DNA from: Clostridiales bacterium
GTDB lineage: Bacteria; Bacillota; Desulfotomaculia; Desulfotomaculales; VENG01
Assembly: GCA_021736985.1 (NCBI GenBank)
Contig: JAIPEW010000010.1
Span: forward strand, 1 to 64,000
Reading direction: 5' to 3'
Length of the DNA stretch: 64,000 nt
The position numbers and the translations under genes were made by a program. Of this stretch, positions 62,045 to 64,000 are shown one piece after another. Under the pieces are notes generated by a model that did not search any database, was not told the DNA's origin, and saw only the letters and a program-made list of their open reading frames with translations. Within the stretch, counting starts at the first letter, position 1; each line of letters begins with the position of its first letter.

Positions 62045-64000
62045 TTGAAAAGCCTGGTTTTAGCTGAAAAACCATCGGTAGCACGTGATCTGGCCGGTGT
62101 GCTGGGTAAGTTTCAGAATAAAGACGGCTATTTGGAAAATAGCGAATATATTGTTACCTGGGCTATTGGACACCTTGTAGAACTGGCCGGGCCCGAGGAT
62201 TATGATAAAACTCTTAAAAGCTGGAGATTGGATACTCTGCCTGTATTACCGGATAAATTTCGCTTGAAGCCTAACCCCAATACAATTAAACAATTTAAGA
62301 TAGTTAAAGAGCTGGTTAACCGTTCGGATATAGACCAGTTAATCTGTGCTACAGATGCAGGTCGTGAAGGTGAACTTATTTTCCGCTATATTTACCACCT
62401 TTCAGGAAGTCAAAAGCCTTTTAAAAGGCTTTGGTTGTCAGAAACGACACCGGAAGCTGTTAAAAAAGGTTTTGAAAACCTCTATCCTGGGAGCAAATTC
62501 GACCGGCTTGCAGATGCAGCAAAGGTACGCAGCCAGGCTGACTGGCTGGTAGGAATAAATGCTACACGGGCATTTACCGTAAAACATAATGCACTGCTAT
62601 CTATCGGCAGAGTGCAGACTCCTACACTGGGGTTGATTGTAAACAGGGAACGGGAAATAAGAAACTTTATTCCTTCACCTTACTGGGAACTAATCGCTAA
62701 TTTTGATAAAGGGGACGGCCAGTTTTATTTAGGGAAATGGTTTCATGGTGACCAGAGCCGGTTTACTGAACTGGAAAAGGCAGAGCAGGTAAAACAAAAA
62801 GTGACCGGCCAGGCTGCAGCTGTTGCCGAAGTAAAAGAAAAAGAAGTTAAAGAGCAGCCTCCACTATTATTTAATTTAAATGACCTGCAGAAAGAGGCCA
62901 ATAAGAAATACGGGTTATCTGCAGATAAAACACTGAAGATAGCGCAGGACCTTTACGAAACTAAAAAGCTCATAACTTACCCGAGGACAGACAGCCGCCA
63001 TATTACTCAAGCCCTGGCAGGGACACTTAAAAAACGCCTGGATGCCCTGTCGGCAGTAGATAAATATATACCGTACATTGAAAAAGCCTCGTCAGCTGCT
63101 GTCCCGGGTAAGAGATATGTTAACGACGCAAAAGTATCAGACCATACAGCGCTTTTGCCGACGGAAACTAAACCGAATATAAATAACCTGGCGGATAACG
63201 AGAAAAAAGTTTATGACCTGGTTGCACGGCGTTTTATGGCTATATTTTTTCCTGCAGCACGTTATAAGCAGACCAGAGTAATTACAGAGGCATCCGGTGA
63301 GACGTTTATTACTACCGGGCGGGTTGAACTGGCCCGGGGTTGGAAGTCAGTATATGAACAGCTGTCGGATAAAAAAGACAGCGCAGATGAAGAAGAAACT
63401 GCAAGTTTACCACCACTGGAACAGGATGAAAAAGTTGATTGTAATGAGACAGAGGTTAAAGAAAAACAAACTCAAGCTCCAAAGAGATATACCGAAGCAG
63501 GCCTGCTGGCAGTTATGGAAGGGGCAGGTAAGCTTCTCGATAACGAAGAGCTAAAAGATGCTATGAAAGGCAGCGGGATGGGAACCCCGGCTACAAGGGC
63601 AGCTATAATTGAGCGGCTTATTAAAGTGGGGTATATAGAGCGAAAGAAAAAATCTCTGGTACCGACTGAAAAAGGGGAAGCCTTAATAGACCTGGTACCG
63701 GAGTTTATAAAAAGTCCTGAAATAACCGGCAAGTGGGAAAAATTTTTAGCAGATATAGAAGAAGGTAATGCAAAACCCGGTGAATTCATGAACGGCATTA
63801 TTATTTTAACCAGGGACATTGTGAACCGGGTAAGCATGCAGGAGGTAAGTAACGTGGCACAGCAGCAAAAAGAAATACTGGGTAAATGCCCGCTCTGTGG
63901 GTGTGATGTGATAGAAAATAAAAAAGGCTACGGCTGCAGCGGGTATAAAAACGGTTGCAAGTTTATAATCTGGAAGGAAATTGCCGGTAAAAAAATTACC
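62045..64000 (+). CDS. topB: DNA topoisomerase III (partial, runs off the window)
   Basis: TTG 62045 opens a frame to the window end (652 codons). Type IA features: N-terminal Toprim LVLAEKPSVARDLAGVLG and ATDAGREGELIFRYIY. Then LSIGRVQTPTLGLI, the catalytic Tyr in LITYPRTDSRHIT, GMGTPATRAAIIERL, and a C-terminal zinc-ribbon (CPLCGCDV...CSGYKNGCKF). Only a short C-terminal piece is missing. TopB homologues occur on chromosomes and on mobile elements. Confidence 0.93.
   Translation, partial: MKSLVLAEKPSVARDLAGVLGKFQNKDGYLENSEYIVTWAIGHLVELAGPEDYDKTLKSWRLDTLPVLPDKFRLKPNPNTIKQFKIVKELVNRSDIDQLICATDAGREGELIFRYIYHLSGSQKPFKRLWLSETTPEAVKKGFENLYPGSKFDRLADAAKVRSQADWLVGINATRAFTVKHNALLSIGRVQTPTLGLIVNREREIRNFIPSPYWELIANFDKGDGQFYLGKWFHGDQSRFTELEKAEQVKQKVTGQAAAVAEVKEKEVKEQPPLLFNLNDLQKEANKKYGLSADKTLKIAQDLYETKKLITYPRTDSRHITQALAGTLKKRLDALSAVDKYIPYIEKASSAAVPGKRYVNDAKVSDHTALLPTETKPNINNLADNEKKVYDLVARRFMAIFFPAARYKQTRVITEASGETFITTGRVELARGWKSVYEQLSDKKDSADEEETASLPPLEQDEKVDCNETEVKEKQTQAPKRYTEAGLLAVMEGAGKLLDNEELKDAMKGSGMGTPATRAAIIERLIKVGYIERKKKSLVPTEKGEALIDLVPEFIKSPEITGKWEKFLADIEEGNAKPGEFMNGIIILTRDIVNRVSMQEVSNVAQQQKEILGKCPLCGCDVIENKKGYGCSGYKNGCKFIIWKEIAGKKIT

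Noticed and set aside
1-64000. CRISPR arrays, tRNA and rRNA genes, complete insertion sequences
   Set aside because: Looked for by eye in all gaps; no regularly spaced repeats, tRNA-like T-arm motifs or intact transposase genes were found.

Overview
The window is a low-GC chromosomal segment with strong GGAGG-type ribosome binding sites, frequent TTG and GTG starts, intrinsic terminators, PcrB-type glyceryl-phosphate lipid synthesis, class II fructose bisphosphatase and MurI. This suggests an anaerobic Gram-positive clostridial organism, probably a Peptococcaceae/Desulfotomaculum-like lineage. The species cannot be fixed from the sequence. The dense scatter of decayed genes (at least six) and dispersed repeats marks it as a genome with much accessory DNA.

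Layout. 1-640 holds a dispersed repeat. 642-9748 is mostly housekeeping: lgt, murI, glpX, an M23 peptidase, a DedA-like protein, pcrB, small proteins, an NAD-binding epimerase, DUF523 and an alpha/beta hydrolase. 9874-15325 contains a decayed nucleoside-recognition gene, an Fsr-type exporter, a 31-codon mini-gene, a PAS histidine kinase, a decayed nuclease gene, a methyltransferase and an AhpC-type peroxiredoxin whose active-site codon is TGA, so a likely selenoprotein. 15358-25419 has lipoproteins, queuosine precursor genes (queD-queE, with queC convergent), a lipoprotein flavoenzyme, an HD hydrolase, a WYL regulator, an UPF0282-like hydrolase and a DUF5131 protein. 25608-28531 is an agrBD-like peptide-signalling locus with a kinase-less membrane partner and a GGDEF/HD-GYP protein. 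28868-30679 is a decayed corrinoid-activation locus. 30770-33862 is an ABC importer operon with a promoter and a leader terminator. 33866-38531 holds small membrane proteins, a second metallo-hydrolase, a CGGC protein, an orphan ATP-grasp enzyme, a nitronate-monooxygenase-like flavoprotein and a truncated DUF2442-like protein.

38565-57952 is the most interesting part: a roughly 19 kb putative ribosomally made, post-translationally modified peptide (RiPP) locus. It encodes a MalT-like LuxR activator; a transporter fused to an extracytoplasmic sensor module; an orphan binding protein; a full NHLM export set (HlyD-like adaptor, C39-peptidase ABC transporter and a second ABC protein); an HExxH-containing protein; a sigma factor; two small proteins each with a Val-Ala-Gly-Gly processing site (one a Nif11-type leader with a nine-residue Cys-free core); a strong hairpin; an unrecognised 352-residue protein; a GNAT acyltransferase; a radical SAM/SPASM enzyme with a leader-binding-like N-terminus; and a second orphan binding protein. 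My reading is that the sigma factor and LuxR protein control production, the radical SAM, GNAT and unknown proteins modify the core, and the C39 transporter cuts after Gly-Gly and exports the product.

57953-64000 contains a decayed duplicate of a neighbouring methyltransferase gene, a YitT protein, the methyltransferase itself, a broken Tn7-type TnsD remnant and the 5' part of topB, which runs off the window. No tRNA, rRNA or CRISPR array was seen.
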